From positions 3,096,501 through 3,160,500 of the forward strand of contig JAWRVZ010000055.1 in NCBI GenBank assembly GCA_037043235.1: a DNA stretch of 64,000 bases, written 5' to 3'. Origin of the DNA: Rhodeus uyekii (Eukaryota; Chordata; Actinopteri; Cypriniformes; Acheilognathidae). This document shows positions 11,531 through 24,690 of this stretch, piece after piece. Made by a program: the position numbers and the translations under genes. The stretch's first letter is position 1. Every line of letters starts with the position of its first letter. The notes beneath the pieces were generated by a model. The model ran no database searches and was not told the DNA's origin. It saw only the letters and a list, made by a program, of their open reading frames with translations.

Positions 11531-14500
11531 ATTCATTAATATATAAAATAATAAATAATTATTATTACATTAAAAACATTTCACTCTAAGCTAAAAAATA
11601 ACCACAAAAAATAAAACACAAAAAGCACATAAGATAAAAATGTATAGAACTCATTAACTGCAACATTCTAGCAACTTCGGGATTCACCAAAAAAAAAAAA
11701 ACATGGTTAATGTATCAATAATAACAAAGTTTAAAACAAGTAGCTTTATCCTAATTAAAGCACAAATACAGAAAAAATCTTAACATTTATTGAGGTTAAC
11801 CCTACCTTTATAATATAGACTATAACAATGCTAATGCTAAAACCGGGAAGGTGGCTAGCTATTTAACTTTTGTTTAACCTAGTTAACTAGCCAAAATTAA
11901 CTACAACCTGAAAATTTTTTATTAAACGTTAATGTAAGCTCAGTGTTGCTTACTAAAATAATCTTAATTCTGTAATTCAATAAGGTAACAAAATAATTTG
12001 TAAAATCAAATGTTAGTGCAGTTTACAGTGGTAAATTTGAGGTTACCGTCATGTTGCGTTAATGTTAACGTAGGCTATACAAATCTGAGTGATTTCACAC
12101 ACGAACTTTCCTTTGTTAGCCGCCCTCTTATTCTCTCAGTGTTATACATAAAGAGTGTGGCTTTTCATTGGATTAATATTTATATAAGGAAACAAATTAA
12201 TGCTGAAGATTATTATTTAAAAAACAAAAACAACAACATGCAATGCTCCGAAAGTCATCCCATTTAGAAGAATACTGTAGATGGCAGACAATAAGAAACC
12301 AAGACACTGCATTACACACAAACCACAGAAATTCAAATAGTCATTTTACCACCACTGACCTCCTTTCATACGGAGTACTATATAGTGTCTCTCTGCCTAC
12401 AGACAAACATCTAGCCAGGAGTTGGCTCTCATAAAAAACAAACACGGCTCTTCCCAATGCCAGTCAAAGCTGATTTTGACGACCATCTAAAAGGACTAAG
12501 CTTCTGCAAAAACACAGTCTTTCTATGGTTACTGTGGTCCTAAAAAGAGACATGAAAAGGACATACCATAAATATAATTTAATCTTTTTACAACTCAATC
12601 TTATTTGAATTTTACACAATTATGTTTGTGAGAGGTTACAATAAACTTTCACAGCCATGAATGGGCACATTTTTAGGAGCAGATAGCAGGAGAGAGTGCT
12701 GATTATTTATTGACCATCAAAATATTTTATTTAACAGGGCAGAACACCCACTTTCAGGCCATCACACTTTCTTGGGATAACAAACAAGAAAATGCATTAT
12801 AATTACAAGATAAATACACAAATGAATATACTTAACCCAAAGTTGCTCTATTAAATTATCTTAAAGATACAAATAAAAAGATTTACATTTTGTGCTATAC
12901 AAAACTAAATATAAACCTAATGAAACAAAAACATCTGTTAACAGTATAAAAGCAGGAGAACACTTAATGATAAAAAAAACAAGCAGAAAACGTGAACAGA
13001 TAGGTAAGAATGATCTTCGGGTACATTCCCTCACTTGCTTAAAAAAAAAAACACTGACATTGCAACTTCACTAGTGTGCAACTGAAGGAATCTACCGTTA
13101 CAGTAACACATTACATAATTAAAGACTTCTTTAGATGACATAAAAAAAGAGCCAAATAATGAGCAAATATATCAGTTTTATTGTTTGTTATGGAATTGTA
13201 CTGTGTTCGACAAACCTGCAACTACTTCATAGCTGTGAATTTATAAGAAAACGGTTAAACACCTTAGAGCGAATACACAATCAAACAGTAAACAGCCCTG
13301 TGGTGTAATACAAATACATATTAGAACAAAACAAAAAAACAAATATTTAGACCAAAAGCAAAAATGTCAAGTCAACCAATACTTTAAGTATAATGTCAGT
13401 CAGTTTGGCCACATATGATGCGTTTGTACTAAAAGGTTGTTTATTTACATCCAAAATGGTTATGGAGAATTTCATTAATTTGGCCTTCAAAATGGATCTA
13501 GCATAACTTACCACTGGATAGATTTATGATATTCCTTTAATAGCATGTGATTAGGCCAAAGCCAATAAGCATTGATCTCTACCTTTTACGAGAACAGCAG
13601 TTTATAGAGTTCTTGAATTGGACTTTTCAGCAGTTCAGCAGCACTTCATGTGGAACAAACATTAGCAAATCTGAACTAAAGCCAACAGCTGTTTATAGAA
13701 ACATTAAAACTAGAGTCTGGTTGCAAGTGTGTGCATGGAGATACCACTCAACGTCCAATACAAAAACAACAACACAATTCCAAAGAATTGGGCAAGATCA
13801 GACAGGATGTCTGATGACTAGTCACCTATATTAGGGACCCACAATATCAGACACCATATTGGTATATAAGCCAATATATGTTAATTTTTACTGTAAACAT
13901 TATCGGCCCGATTAGACAGTTGGGCCAATATATTAAAACGATAAATAAAGGATGATTTCCTTCAGCAGAAACGATTCAGATTCACATGGCTCACCCCCGA
14001 TTTATCTCATGTCGGATGCATTAAGTTAATTAGCTCAGTAGTAAAGCGCTTTAGTATCAGTGATCATCTTTAGCATCAGCACATGCAGCTCAAACAGCAA
14101 AACGTACAACATTAGGAACTATGGTCATATTACATAACATTGTAATGAGAACATTATTGTAATAAAACGCTGTGAATTCTTTGGTTTCAGTTGCCGTGTT
14201 TAACCATGTTGTTATGGGAAGAGCGCATCCATAAGATGAGTTACACATTCTGACTAGCAAATAACTTCAAGTTTACTTGTGTCGTTGTGCATACATGAGT
14301 TGAAGTGAGTACTTAATATTGTAACTTTTATGTTTTCTGCATAAATGTATGATTTGTCTCATATAGGATGGGTTTCATTGAATCAATTAACCCACTATCA
14401 AAGTACTTCAGTTTCCCAGTGTTCATTAACTCTTCAGCTTCAGTGCAAGCAGCTCAAACGTTTCAATTGTTGAATACATGACTAGTAATGAGAGTCCAAA

Positions 14501-15708
14501 TTGAGTTCAACTTTAACAACACATTGTTGCAATTATTAAAAAAATAATTGCAAGTAGCTTTAGAAGTATTTATTCAGTTTATGTTAACTGATGAATTAAC
14601 TAATGTTACCTAATGGAGCCTTATTGAAACAATAAGTGTTACCAAACAATAATGAAGAATCAGAACAGTCACAAACATCAATTTCTAGGGGATGCTTTTT
14701 AAAATGTAAAAATGTTTAAGCTTGAAAATAAACGGCCTATTAAGTCTTTAAGTATTTGGTTCTGTGATGAACACCAATGTAGACCAAATGTAAAACCAAA
14801 AATCTGAATGAATAATGAATTCTAAAGATTCGAATAATTTGTTAAAAAGTATTCACAGTATTTTGAAGTGCCCACGATAACAGTATCACGCATCATCATT
14901 ATTGTGATTTCTCTGTTGTAGTATGTTATTGTAATAAAGAGATTTAGTATATCAATATTTTAGTTTTACAGTAACTACATGGCACTGTACATATGTAATA
15001 GTGCAAACACAGTACAAAAAAAAACTGGTTATCTGTAGATATTCAATATATCAGTAGATATTTAAATAAAAACAGACATGATTATTACAAAATATCTAAT
15101 TCTTTATTTAAAACCTTGCACATATAACTATTTTCCCAAAGAATTTCCACAGACTGGGACGCTTTGGTAGGCCAACTTTTTGGTAGGCCACCAGAGAGTA
15201 ATATATTCCCTGAAAAACAAGTACGGTAGAAATCACACACTTTTAAAAAGCATACCCTACATGGAATACACAAACCTCTCAAAATCAGAGAAAAGTCTTC
15301 TCTTAACAAGAATTATCAGACCTGTCTGAAAAGGCTTTTTTGATGCAGCCTTTAAAAAAAAAACAAGAAAAAAAAAAAAAACAGTCAGTCAATCTAAACT
15401 AATGTTATAACTAAAAAGGTGGCAAGTCATAACTTGTGTTTAACCTAGCTAATATACAATGTTATTTTCACAATTAGTCAACATTAACTACAAACTTAAA
15501 ACTTCATATTACTTAACGTATATTAACATTAAAATCATTTTAATTTGGAGTAACAATAAGCTAATAAAATCTTTTCTATAATGAAACGTCAGTGGATTTT
15601 ATCGTGGTTAAGTTTGTTACTGCCATGTTGAAGAGTAAATGTTAAACTGGGTTGCACAAACCTGAGTGATCACACATAAAAAACAAAAGCAAACAAACAC
15701 TCACTCTT

Positions 15709-15960
15709 TTACCTTGCTTGCTGGTCTTATTTTCTCTGGGACAGCAGTCTTCATGAGGTGCATAAATAAGCAGCACAGACGTTCTCCGCTTCCAATTCCG
15801 AGTTCCATCTCCGGGCAAAACCCCCGGCACTGCCATGGTTCCACATCTAACCCAGATGCAAGCGGCATGATGCGACAAAAGGTAATAGAACCCATTATTA
15901 TCTGTGATACTGTCGACACTGGATGCGGCTCGCCACAACACAACAACAACCAGGCAGTTA
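15709..15960 (-). other. Candidate alternative 5' exon on the mpp7 strand
   Basis: This block is richer in GC and CpG than its neighbours. On the minus strand it has a good donor, GCAAG|GTAAAAGAG (GT just below 15709). Two minus-strand frames are open, one starting MELGIGSGERL and one MAVPGVLPGDG. Neither matches a family I know. If spliced to the exon at 4204 both frames stop at once, so it would serve as leader only. This is a prediction from composition and splice signal. Confidence 0.25.
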
Positions 15961-17407
15961 ATTGTTGCCCCGTTACATTTCTGACAAACAGCACTTAGAC
16001 GATTTCTGACAAGGACAAATGGATTTGGAGTTCAAACCATGGCTTTGAAATGCCCTCAGTCGACCACCTCAAGACACCTGTAGACAAATCCTGGGATGGG
16101 ACCCAAAAAACACAAGGGCACCAAAGAGCCCTTTAAAGCAATTACAAGTATGTGTTTGACATCACAGAAAATTCACATGATGCAAAAGGAATCAGTTATT
16201 TACTCTAAAGAGAATCTGTAGTATTATACTGGGTGAAATACAGTGAATAACTAAAAGTTACACGTTTAACAGTGTAGACCATTGTTCTGTTGAGATCAAC
16301 TACAGGGAAAGAGAGGATTCAATTTAGTTTCAGACCATCTGAAAGCTTAAACTGGAACTCGGCACTCATGTGCCATGGGAAAAGCCCACAATAGTTAAGA
16401 ACGCATAAATGAGGTCATGAATTGCTACACAACCTCACTAACAAAAACCGGGACAGCAGCCTACAGTAGTGTGCCCTTATGAGGTGACTGTTTGAAAGCC
16501 ATGAGAAAACTATGAGAAAGACAGAAAGGGAGCGATAGATGTGTGCCCCTCTTCACTATAATGGACTGCTTTGTTTCAGAGAGGTTTAAACAAAGCGAAC
16601 ACTGGCCGCAGGCAGTTAAGGCCACTCTGTCTTTTTCTGAATGAGGACTACTCACCCAAATCTGAGTGGAAGTGCAACACAATCAGAGCTCTTTAGCTTC
16701 ACTTAGTTTGCCTCCTTCACCATTCTTTCTTATCATCACTTCCACATTCTATCCTCTTTATCAATTTTGGTCGGTTTTAGGCTCTTACAAGGATGGCATT
16801 GTCCCTTAACAATTCATCTTGTCTCCTGATCAGAGGGCCTGGCCTTCCTTACACCCATGCTATCATTACACCACCATCACACTCATGCCTTTCTTCTCTA
16901 CATGTGCATGTGGGGTTTGGTGCCAATAAATCTCCAGACTACTTCAGCACACTTAAACCTCAGTATCGGCTACTGTTTGTAAATGCATGTAGAGCAGGAA
17001 CTAGTTTATGATAAACATTTTGTAAGCTTTATCTTCTAAATCCCTGAACACAGACAGAATTAGTCCACGTTCCCGACAAAATTCAAATGTCCTTGCATTA
17101 TTCAGTCTGAGGGCAGCACTCAGATGATTGACAGACTTTAGAATACATCACAAACACATATAATGTCATCTTAGAATTGCCTTAATGCATTTAGAACCTC
17201 TGAATGTTGCAAGTTGTGAAGGAATACCAGTGAGAAAAACAAAAGACATGTGCACAAACACAAAAGAAAAAAAATAATAGCTATTCACGGTAACCCGTTT
17301 AAACTAAAGGATATACACACTTTTTTAAATTTGATATGCTACTCCTAGAAAGAACAGACATACCAACATACTGACCTGATGCAGACTGATCGCATCTTGG
17401 CATAGAG

Positions 17408-17954
17408 CAGTGGTTCTCAAATAGTGGGGCGCGGAGCGATGCCAGGGGGGGCGCGCGTGACCGTGGGGAACATGCTTTTTTTGTCAGGGAGTATGTTTTC
17501 TTGCACTGAACAAGAGCAGCAGATATGAAGTTCAGATAACAAACCCTTCACCCGTTGATGTGTACGATCACACTGGTGTTCATGTGTCACGTGATCAATC
17601 GCTAAATTCACACGTGTTTTCACGCGCTATCTGGCACTGATACAAAAAAGACGCGCTCAGAGAACTTGATCATTATAAAGGTTTTTAAGCGACAAACATT
17701 CACTTCCACATATCTGAGAATCTGAATATCAGGTAGTTGATAACAGAGCCAACAAGTTGTTGACTCTTTTGAATAAAAAAGAAAAAACTAAATAAATGTG
17801 AAACACCTATGAAACTGCGGTCTGTCACGTGACAAGCATGACGCGTTGCCATGGGAACAATAAAGCGAAGGTTTTAAAATAGGGGGAGGGGGGGCGCGTG
17901 AAATGTTTACTTCTTCCTAGGGGGGGCGCGACAGAAAATAATTGAGAAGCACTG
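17408..17954 (+). mobile_element. Nonautonomous hAT element with perfect 8-base target duplication
   Basis: Ends CAGTGGTTCTCAA and TTGAGAAGCACTG are inverted repeats. The flanking GCATAGAG is identical at 17400-17407 and 17955-17962. 547 bases, no transposase frame. CpG-rich inner ends (GGGGCGCGG and GGGGGGGCGCGACAG). The same family is nested at 24236. Confidence 0.88.
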
Positions 17955-18299
17955 GCATAGAGCAAGGTTTACGTGAGGTAACGCAAAAATGAGCGGGACA
18001 GCCAAAAATTTGTCCCAATGGCTCTCAACTAGAGAGTGCTGCAATTCCATTTTTCACCACAGATTTACATTGTAAATTTGTGGGGCCCTTTAGAGTTGGG
18101 GAGGACGCAAAGTCCGGCTCCCGGCTTAGTATCATGATACATGCCTGCCAAAGTCATGCACTTTATTTTAATACATCTTGCTCTCTTTATGACTTAAAAT
18201 GATCTAGAGCATTCTAAATTCAAAAGTTGTTACACAACTCTGAACATTTATAATATATTACCAAACCAATATATATATATATAAAAAAAAAAAATGGTA

Positions 18300-18940
18300 T
18301 CATCTTAACGTTGAGACACACCAGGTTGACGGTCGGCCAAAGTCGGGTTAGTTTTCAATGGTGTGTTACATATGTGAGCTCTAGTCAGGCTCACGTCAGT
18401 GGAAGTTTGCCCGATTCAGTGCATGAAAATAAAAGTGAAAGCAAACACCAAAATTCTTTAAGAATCAGTACACATTTCATTCTTAAATTTAAGCGTTTTA
18501 TTTTTTTCACATGAGATGCAAAGATGTAATGTAGACCTACCTGAATCCCTAAACCCTCAGGTTTACACCGATATTAATATGCCAATTATGTAACGCTACA
18601 GTAAAACACCGCCATTCATTTTAAGTTGCTTTTTTCTCACAAAAAGAATGTGAATGGTTTGGTTCTATCATTTTCAGTTTTTAAATATAATTTCAATTCA
18701 TTCCACATACTTAACGCATAATCTAAATTGCATATCGCATTACTTAAGCAATTAAATAATCGTTCAAGCACATTTTTTGTGCGCGTGTAGCCCAGATGCA
18801 GCAAACACGAGGCAAAACCACAATTGCTTTTCATCATTGCTGGTTCTTTGATATTGGCTTGGTGTTTCACGCCATTGAGAGCTTTTTGGTACATCTTTAC
18901 ATGCTCCTCAGTATATGCAACAGTATAACGCATTTCTCTC
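18300..18940. other. Unclassified stretch, possibly a decayed mobile element
   Basis: Begins with GAGACACACCAGGTTGACGG, which has the look of a transposon end, and includes a minus-strand frame of 98 codons (MRYTVAYTEEHV...) that I do not recognise. I found no matching right end. Confidence 0.2.
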
Positions 18941-20343
18941 TCATATTTTACAATAAATTGCCTTAGGACAAAGTAAATGCTGCCGCAAAAGCTGTGATAT
19001 TCTAGTTATTTGATATCCTTGTTAGAGCATTAAACAATTTGAACAAGCGGTGTTCATGTTGTTGATAGAAACTTACTGTAGAAGGTTTATTGTGAAAAGA
19101 GACCAGCAAAAACAGGGTGGGTTAACAAATAAATAAATTCTAACTCCACTTTAGACCAGGCAATTGAACCCTGTGTGAAAAAGTACTGTAACAGGGCTAA
19201 TAGAAGAATACAGCAAGGTGTAACAATTTCAAATCTTTTACATAAAACAAGCAAAGTGAGTGAGGAGAACACTAATCCTGTTGTAGTGCAAAGAGATATT
19301 CAAAGCTCAAGAAGTCCGGACTTCATTCCTCAAATGAAAAGCAAAGCAAAGTGATCATTCTGTGAAATGAGAAATCATAGTTTACTCACAGCCCATTTGA
19401 CGTCAACGCTTTAAAACTCATCTGGACAGAACAAGAACAGCTCTGATTATGCTTGGAAAAAAGAAATCTGATCAAAATGCAGTAGTAGGAAACCTATGAA
19501 TTAACTGACCTGAGAGACAAACCTCTATACAACGTGTCAACAAAAGAAATGATTACCTTTAAAAGAAAACCAGTGTTTATCTTTTGCGTTTAAGCTTTCC
19601 CAACATAGAAGCAAATTATGCAAGATCAGAACATACAAATCAATAAAACAGACTCTGTGGAAAAACTAGTGCAATAATAAACAGAGTATAATTTATTCTG
19701 TGTCTTAACATCATTCAAATTATAACAGCAGCAGCTTGAAGCCATTTAAGGTCTATTTTAGGCTAGGCTATTGTTCTAAAATACAAATGTCTGGCAAAAA
19801 AATAAAATGATACATGATTTCGATAAAAGGAATCTGACCAGCAAACAAATCATGCCATGCAAAGGATGGCATAATTTTTTTGTAAGTCACCGATTTCCTT
19901 CCTAGATTCAGAAACATGTTTTTAATATATTAGTTGCCAGTCCTAAAGATGATAAACAGAAAAGAAAACCAAATCCATTGTTAAATATAGTTTCTTTCTC
20001 TCCATTTACCACCTATTTGCAGATACGATTCTGATACATTGTGCATACCTAATTACAGATGAATCCTTCCATTTACACAATAACAGTTATAAGCGTAGTT
20101 GTGTGGGACGACAATTGTACTGACCAAAACTGATCAGTCAGTCAAAGCTCAAACAGCAAAAGTAGAATCCACTGTTGCCAGAACACCTAATTCAGCCCAT
20201 AAACAAAAGCAAAGTAAAAGCACTTATATTAATTACCTTAATGGGCAAATTACAGCACAACTAAAACAGAGTTGCTAATAATGCAGACGCTGTGAGCGTA
20301 TCTGCACTTACTGTCACAACGCCATAAAGCAACAAGCGATTCA

Positions 20344-20374
<31 letters not shown>

Positions 20375-20384
20375 AAAAAAAAAA
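20344..20384 (+). repeat. Poly-C/poly-A compound tract
   Basis: 21 C residues followed directly by 20 A residues. Length may be unreliable in assembly. Confidence 0.95.
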
Positions 20385-21374
20385 CACTTCCATGTAAATA
20401 TAAATTTTTGTCCTAACCAGCAATGACCTCGGCAAGCAGCTGGAAATTTTGTTGATTGTTTGGTTTTTATTTTCTGCTGTGACGTCCTAGCCTAGGCTGT
20501 ATGTGAGCCCCCATTTGTTACAGCCAGCTCTTAGGCTGCAACAGTTATAAAAAATATATATATTGTACACAAAAACCGCATCAATTCTTAACAAAACTTA
20601 TTTTAAAATCAAGTAAAACAAACATAGAAACGTGTCAGGGCCAGGCAGGGCCCTCAAAATAGCGCACACCATCAAAGTGCATGCTGGAGATGATCACCAA
20701 AAACAACGCTCACATGAACAGTCTCAGCGATGTGCAATTCTACGTCAGGTGTGTCAGCCACACCCTTTCCAAACAGCACCTAAAAACACATACAGCCTAT
20801 GCTGGGATGTCACACTGCAGCAAATTTTGTTGCTGAGCATAAAGTAAAAATATGTATAAAGTCACCGTGTAAGCAGATACGCAAAAGTGCAATCTTCCTT
20901 TAAAGCTCACAAATCATGCTTCTTGTTGCCTGTGCTGTTGTTACCTGAGACTTGAGTGCTAGAGTGTCCTGAAATTACCTCAGTACACATGAGGCACTAA
21001 CAGAGATAGATTTCCTGTGTTTGTGTGGCTGCATGTATTAATGACTATCGTGCTCCATGAAGGGCCTGATAAGATTAAACTCCGTGAACGGATATCCAAC
21101 TGGGGAAACCCTGCCAGGTCTTTCCCTTGACTACCACAAACCAGGGTTACCTGTTTACCCAATCAAGTAAAAGATTTGTTTAGTTAAAAAAGGTAAACTT
21201 CAAATCTAATTTAAGATCACAAACATTCCTTCTGAAGCAACAACAAACAAAAAAATATATATAATGCAAAGTCACTTTTTAGCTTATTACAGGGCTCGAA
21301 AATAAATGTTATACTTGGCAGCACTGATTCGTGTGTGTCTGTATATATACATTTTATTATTTATATATAATATA

Positions 21375-22362
21375 CAGTAATACCTCGGTTTACGAGTTTA
21401 ATTCGTTCCAAGAGCGAGCTCGTAAACCAAAATGCTCGTACACCAAAACAAGTTTCCCCATAAGAATGCACTAAAAATCAATTAATTCGTTCCACACGAC
21501 CATAAATGCCCATTTTAAATATTTTTTTGGTTTTACCTTATTAATTAGTCAAAATTATAACCATTAAGATCTCATATAAATAATAATTAATAATTGACAA
21601 TTAAACTATAAAAATACTTGACAATTTACTGTAATGCACTTCAGGTTTGAGCAGCCTGCTTGGAGGAGAGAGAGGAGGGAGGAGGGGGGAGCGGGCAAAG
21701 CAAGGATTCAAGTGCAAATGAGTGAATCTATTATAATAGTGTAGAAAACAAACGAAGTGATAATCCAGAGGTGTATCACACATGGGAGCCGCGGCCGCAA
21801 ACAAACGCGCGCTGGAGCCGCGGCCGCGAATGGACGCGCGCTGGAGCTGCAAATGAAGGACTGGACAAGAGAGGAGTGGAGAGAAGTGAACTAAATAGGC
21901 AGATGATATGAGAACGAGGTGTGTGTCTCTCTCTCTCTCACACACACACACACAGGCAGAACTAGACAATGAATTCATGAACTGTGACAGTTACTGCTTA
22001 GCGGTACTGTACGTGTATATTTCACTACGTGAACAATAGCGATCACAATTAATTAATGTTACAACAGGAGGTAAAACCGATGTAAATCACTTATAAATGT
22101 ATGCACTGTGGTGAATGATGCAGCCAAACCAAGCAACGCTGAGAGAATGAGTGAGTTAAGGGGTGATAAAGGGTTTGGAACGCCTGACTGTGTTATAAGA
22201 TGCTGTCATTAGGATATTTCCTGTAAAAATGCGCAGACCATGCTGAGCTTCCACACAAAACACGCGCGTGGGTAAAATTTTTCTCGTACACCGATTCGAC
22301 CCCCCATGCTCGTACACCGATTTGCTCTGATACCTCGGTTTACGAGCGACTTGGTATATCTG
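21375..22362 (+). mobile_element. Family A Tigger/pogo-like miniature element, copy 2 (longer subtype)
   Basis: Starts at CAGTAATACCTCGG after TA and ends GGTATATCTG before TA. About 988 bases, collinear with the copy at 5807-6725 but carrying an internal 29-base tandem repeat (about 21785-21860). No coding frame resembles a transposase. The long minus-strand frame inside it is composition driven. Confidence 0.72.
21785..21862 (+). repeat. 29-base CpG-rich tandem repeat inside family A copy 2
   Basis: Units start at 21785, 21814 and 21843 with GGAGCCGCGGCCGC, GGAGCCGCGGCCGC and GGAGCTGC. The period is 29 bases. The third unit is partial. The copy at 5.8 kb has only a degenerate version, so the array may be a copy-specific expansion. 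Confidence 0.8.
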
Positions 22363-22376
22363 TATACACATACATA

Positions 22377-22805
22377 CAGTGGAATCCGGTTATGTCGATG
22401 GCCTCAGGGGTTGCAAAAAAGCGTTGAGATGAACGTCAGTCAAAAGAGAGAACTCCAGACATTTTACCAGAAGTTCTCATGGAGGGAGATTCTCCCTCTA
22501 AGCAGTAACCCCCTCCTCCTCCCGTGTTCAACACGCCAGCAGCGACGCTACTCAAAGGTAAAGTGCGCGTTACAGTAAATTACAGCGCGTCAAGTATTTT
22601 TATATTAAAATGTTAATTGTTACAATTTTAACTGTAATTAATAGGGTAAAACCAAAAGAAATAATTTAAATTGACTTTTATGGTCGTGTGGAACCCATCG
22701 AATGATTTTTTACATTTTTATGGGGAAAATTGTTTTGGTGTACGAGAATCTTGCGTTACGAGCTAGCTCTTGGAACGAATTAAACTCGTAAACCAAGGTA
22801 TTACA
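22377..22805 (-). mobile_element. Chimeric element: family B tip joined to reversed family A
   Basis: Left of the element is TA, then CAGTGGAATCCGGTTATG, the tip of a second family (B, see 50392-51104). From about 22480 the sequence is the reverse complement of family A, ending GTAAACCAAGGTATTACAG. The internal block CAGCAGCGACGCTACTC is the reverse of the same block in the 56 and 58.5 kb copies. Confidence 0.6.
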
Positions 22806-22835
22806 GTGTGTGATACATACATATACATATATACA

Positions 22836-23760
22836 CAGTAGAACCCCGACTTACGAAACGCTCTACGTACGAAAAGTTCGACATACGATAAAATATTTTT
22901 TTTGTGGGGGGGGGGGGGGGGGGTTTCGCCCGAGTAACGACAAAATGATCGAGATGCGAAAAACGAAATCTCGGCGAGGCGACGATTTCAGAGTTTTGTT
23001 TTGAAATTCGCGCCGATTTTGGTGCGGGTTGGATGAAGGCTATAGTTTGTCCGGTCAGAACAATGATGTCTCATTCAGGGAATAATCCAAAACTGGTATT
23101 TATTAAAGGTGCATAGATGTGTGGTTACGCAAGATCGATAAAACCTCAACGATTGGCACTAATTCCCTGTTTTTCACTCAAACTATATACAATCTTCAGC
23201 CGATCTCTTTTCCATTAATCATCCGTCAGCTCTCTTCTCAGTCATTTCCTGAACTCCGATGGAAAGTTTTGGAATAGTCCATTTCGCACTGAATGACAGG
23301 AATAGTCCATGTAAGAAGGGGAACACTTTTTACAATCCTGCTATTTGTCAGCATCGCTCCCACCAGCCTCTGGATGTTCCTCTCGCATTTCCTCTCCCAT
23401 TTTGTCCCACTAACTCTAAAGTTCTTCCGCGCTTATGCATACAAGATTTGCTTTCATCGTGCTGCATCGCCATTATTCTGTGCCCAGTTAACAAACTTTT
23501 TTTCTAATCACTAGCCATGGATGTGAAGATTGTTGCTGAAGTCAAACCAAAGAAGGGATGATCGCCAAGGAGTCGACAAGGAAGATAATTGTGAAGTATG
23601 AAACTGGGATGTGCTTCATCCCATGCTGAATATGGTGCGTTTTCGCAGGGCTTGGAACGGATTAGGCAATTTACAAGTAAAGGCCTGACCGACTTACGAA
23701 AAGATCGACTTACGAAGCCAACCTCGGAACGGATTAATTTCGTAACTCTGGGTTCTACTG
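22836..23760 (+). mobile_element. Family C Tigger/pogo-like element
   Basis: Starts CAGTAGAACCCCGACTTACG and ends GTAACTCTGGGTTCTACTG directly before TA, so the ends are inverted repeats of Tc1/mariner-Tigger type. The left flank reads CA rather than TA, probably by mutation. About 925 bases. Near both ends it carries related ACTTACGAA motifs (22848, 23690, 23708). No intact transposase is visible. It contains an 18-base G run at 22906-22923. Confidence 0.65.
22906..22923 (+). repeat. Poly-G run, 18 bases
   Basis: Uninterrupted G tract inside the family C element. Could form a quadruplex, and its length is likely to be unreliable in sequencing. Confidence 0.9.
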
Positions 23761-23769
23761 TATGCATGT

Positions 23770-24107
<338 letters not shown>

Positions 24108-24235
24108 ATAAATAAATAAAACAAGCAAATTGGCCAATTCCAATAGACCAGGTGTCGGCAACCTTTAATGTTGAAAGAGCCATATTTAAAAAAATAAAAT
24201 TCAAATTCAAATATGTCCGGAGCCGCAATCTAAGG

Positions 24236-24530
24236 CAGTGCTTCTCAATTATTTTCTGTCACGCCCCCCTAGGAAGAGGTAAAAATGTATATACTGTCCC
24301 CCATATTTTGGAACTTTCGCCTCATTTTTTCCATGGCAACGCGTCATACTTGTCACGTGACATACCGCAGCCACAAAAAGCGCTGTATAATAGATCACAT
24401 TTACTTAAAATAGTCACCAACTTGTTGAGACCTAAAGAAACCTTTTGTGGTTGAAAACACTGAATTGTTGTGATAAATGACAAGCTCTGAGCGCGTCTTT
24501 TTTGGATCAGTGCCAGATATCGCGTGAAAA
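24236..24530 (-). mobile_element. Truncated hAT copy nested inside the 24149-24787 element
   Basis: Starts CAGTGCTTCTCAATTATTTT and runs collinear with the reverse complement of the element at 17408-17954, including CCATGGCAACGCGTCAT and TGTCACGTGACA. The distal terminal repeat is not present, so the copy is 3' truncated. The right boundary is approximate. Confidence 0.7.
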
Positions 24531-24566
24531 CATCATTCTGTTGTCGATCATTCTGTTGACGTGGGC

Positions 24567-24581
24567 GGGGGGGGGGGGGGG
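24567..24581 (+). repeat. Poly-G run, 15 bases
   Basis: Uninterrupted G tract between the nested hAT remnant and the tandem duplication. Confidence 0.9.
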
Positions 24582-24591
24582 TTGAGCGACA

Positions 24592-24690
24592 CTCATGCGG
24601 CGCGCAGCGCGACACTCCTTTCTTCCGTGGGCGGAGCGATAGACTCATGCGGCGCGACACTCCCTTCTTCCGTGGGCGGAGCGATAGCGG
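24592..24690 (+). repeat. Two-unit tandem duplication (about 45-52 bases)
   Basis: Two consecutive units start CTCATGCGGCGCG at 24592 and 24644, and both continue to TTCTTCCGTGGGCGGAGCGA. The first has a 7-base CAGCGCG insertion. GC-rich, inside the hAT element. Confidence 0.8.

Noticed and set aside
21601..21978. 125-codon minus-strand frame
   Set aside because: Falls inside the family A transposon over GGAGG and GA/CA tracts, with no transposase features.
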